Positions 62,749 through 64,000 of a DNA stretch of 64,000 nt are shown here, piece by piece (position 1 is the first letter of the stretch; every line of letters begins with the position of its first letter). A program made the translations under genes and the position numbers. Below the pieces are notes generated by a model. The model was not told the origin of the DNA. It was given only the letters and a program-made list of their open reading frames with translations, and ran no database searches. This DNA comes from Candidatus Acidiferrum typicum (lineage in GTDB: Bacteria > Acidobacteriota > Terriglobia > Acidiferrales > UBA7541): the NCBI GenBank assembly GCA_025463055.1, contig JAOAPV010000119.1, forward strand, positions 1-64,000, written 5' to 3'.

Positions 62749-63093
62749 ATGAAGAAGGCTGACCCAAGTTTGGTGACGCGCAGCGCCTCGCGATTTTCGG
62801 CGTTGGGAGCGGAGCCGCGTCTGCAGATTTTGCGCTTGCTACTGGCGGCACATCCGGAGGGGATGGTCGCGGGAGAAGTGCAAGAGGAGATGGGCATACC
62901 GGCGTCGACGCTTTCGCACCATTTGGAAAAGCTCAAGCAGGTGGGTTTGGTGAAGGTGCGGCGCGAGAGCACATTCTTGCGGTACGCGGCGGATACGGAC
63001 GCGCTGAGGGAAGTGATGACGTTCTTGTACGAGGAATGTTGTACGCGGAGCCGTGCGGTGGCTCCGGAGGCAGTGGTTCAGATTTCGCGATAA
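62749..63093 (+). CDS. arsR: ArsR-family repressor
   Basis: This 114-residue winged-helix repressor has a recognition helix [12 protein letters not shown] (53-64) and beta wing [14 protein letters not shown] vicinal Cys pair (Cys97-Cys98) is near the C-terminus, resembling the ArsR class whose As(III) site sits in a C-terminal helix. DNA release on arsenite binding would derepress arsR-arsM. arsM follows after 31 bases. It is divergent from the TPR gene; the operator should lie within 62565-62748. Confidence 0.85.
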   Translation: MKKADPSLVTRSASRFSALGAEPRLQILRLLLAAHPEGMVAGEVQEEMGIPASTLSHHLEKLKQVGLVKVRRESTFLRYAADTDALREVMTFLYEECCTRSRAVAPEAVVQISR

Positions 63094-63124
63094 AGATGAT
63101 GGTGGCGAATCAAGGAGAAGACCG

Positions 63125-63976
63125 ATGAGCGAGGCAAACATTCAGGAAGTGGTGAAGCAAAAGTATGGCGAGGCTGCAAAGCAGATGACAGCTGGTGGGA
63201 CGGCGTGTTGCGGAGGTGGCGGGGAGCTGAGCGGGTGCGATCCCATCACGAAAAATTTGTATGACGAGGCGCAGAAGGCTGGCCTGCCTGCGGCGGCGGT
63301 GGCGGCTTCGCTGGGCTGCGGGAATCCTACGGCGCTGGCGAAGTTGCAGGCTGGCGAAGTGGTGCTGGACCTGGGGTCGGGCGGCGGCATTGACGTGCTG
63401 CTTTCGGCTAAGCGCGTGGGGCCGACCGGCAAGGCTTACGGGCTGGATATGACCGACGAGATGCTGGCGCTGGCGCGAGAGAATCAGAAGAAAGCGGGCA
63501 TCGAGAACGTGGAGTTTCTTAGGGGCGCGATTGAGAATATTCCGCTGCCGGAGAACACGGTAGACGTAATTATTTCGAATTGCGTGATCAATCTTTCGGG
63601 AGACAAGGATCGCGTGCTGGCGGAGGCGTTTCGCGTGCTGAAACCGGGAGGGCGGCTGGCGGTTTCAGACGTGGTGGTGCGCGGCGAGGTGCCAGCGGAG
63701 ATTCGGCGGAGCATGGAATTGTGGGTTGGGTGCATTGCGGGGGCGCTGGAGGAAAAGGAATATCAGGAGAAATTGGCGCGGGCGGGATTCGAATCGATTG
63801 AGGTGGAACCTACGCGGGTTTACAAGGCGGAGGAGGCTCGCGAGTTTCTGGGTGCGGCGGGACTTGATCCGGATGTGGTGGGCCCGCAGATTGACGGGAA
63901 ATTCATCAGCGCGTTCGTGCGTGCTGTGAAACCGGCGAGCAAGACGGCGTGTTGCGGGCCTAGCTGCTGCGCGTGA
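63125..63976 (+). CDS. arsM: Arsenite methyltransferase
   Basis: ArsM methylates As(III) with SAM to volatile or less toxic forms. At 283 residues it has the SAM loop [12 protein letters not shown] (about 80-91) and three cysteines in family context, Cys65 (SLGCGNP), Cys153 (SNCVINLS) and Cys203 (WVGCIAGA), matching the As-binding set. Extra Cys pairs are near 28-29 (TACCGG) and at the tail (CCGPSCCA). The start follows AGGAG at 7-base spacing. It is in an operon with arsR. Confidence 0.93.
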   Translation: MSEANIQEVVKQKYGEAAKQMTAGGTACCGGGGELSGCDPITKNLYDEAQKAGLPAAAVAASLGCGNPTALAKLQAGEVVLDLGSGGGIDVLLSAKRVGPTGKAYGLDMTDEMLALARENQKKAGIENVEFLRGAIENIPLPENTVDVIISNCVINLSGDKDRVLAEAFRVLKPGGRLAVSDVVVRGEVPAEIRRSMELWVGCIAGALEEKEYQEKLARAGFESIEVEPTRVYKAEEAREFLGAAGLDPDVVGPQIDGKFISAFVRAVKPASKTACCGPSCCA

Positions 63977-64000
63977 TTTTTCGCGCCTCGTTTTTTCGGC

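Overview
The window reads as a chromosomal segment of an acidobacterium (Terriglobia-like), probably from a metagenome. This is inferred from a 1065-residue Oar-type TonB-dependent receptor with an N-terminal carboxypeptidase-like domain, a secreted beta-propeller protein with choice-of-anchor-D repeats, many small secreted proteins, two PilZ proteins, and the dense scatter of short palindromic repeats. No tRNA, rRNA or CRISPR array was found.

Layout. 1-2.9 kb: two reductases of the thioester/fatty-acyl reductase type. 3.2-6.6 kb: leuB and leuA, divergent from a LysR regulator. 6.7-13.8 kb: a nickel/cobalt permease, a secreted propeller protein, a sugar dehydrogenase-like protein, SodC, MsrA and DinB. 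14-22.5 kb: accessory genes (VOC, glycosyltransferase-like, MFS, short-chain dehydrogenase, HAD and secreted unknowns). 22.6-23.3 kb: a strongly structured RNA, HEARO/omega-RNA-like, directly upstream of a small basic unknown protein. 23.4-31.9 kb: aldo/keto reductase, methyltransferase, M50 protease with CBS domains, a decayed SPFH-like gene, outer-membrane and PilZ proteins. 32-36 kb: the TonB receptor and a HAD hydrolase. 36-42 kb: acylphosphatase, apt, then on the minus strand alr, ispD, ispF, a free-standing glutamyl-tRNA-synthetase anticodon-domain-like protein, and rlmB. 42.7-52.4 kb: redox and secreted proteins separated by several repeat families. 52.5-53.4 kb: a REP-associated tyrosine transposase flanked by its presumed repeats. 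53.4-62.6 kb: the housekeeping run TPR protein, ispE, prs, rplY, pth, rpsF, rpsR, rplI, dnaB, all on the minus strand. 62.7-64 kb: arsR-arsM.

How it works together. Housekeeping clusters supply leucine and isoprenoid precursors, PRPP and purine salvage, peptidoglycan alanine, and translation and replication components. Accessory stretches carry stress defence (SodC, MsrA, arsenic methylation) and envelope functions. The most unusual items are the structured RNA with its small protein partner, the transposase/REP family that has entered coding sequences, the stand-alone tRNA-synthetase-like domain, and a fatty-acyl reductase fused to a HAD domain that has lost its catalytic aspartates. Start codons were moved from the longest frame wherever a ribosome binding site or signal peptide gave a better choice.
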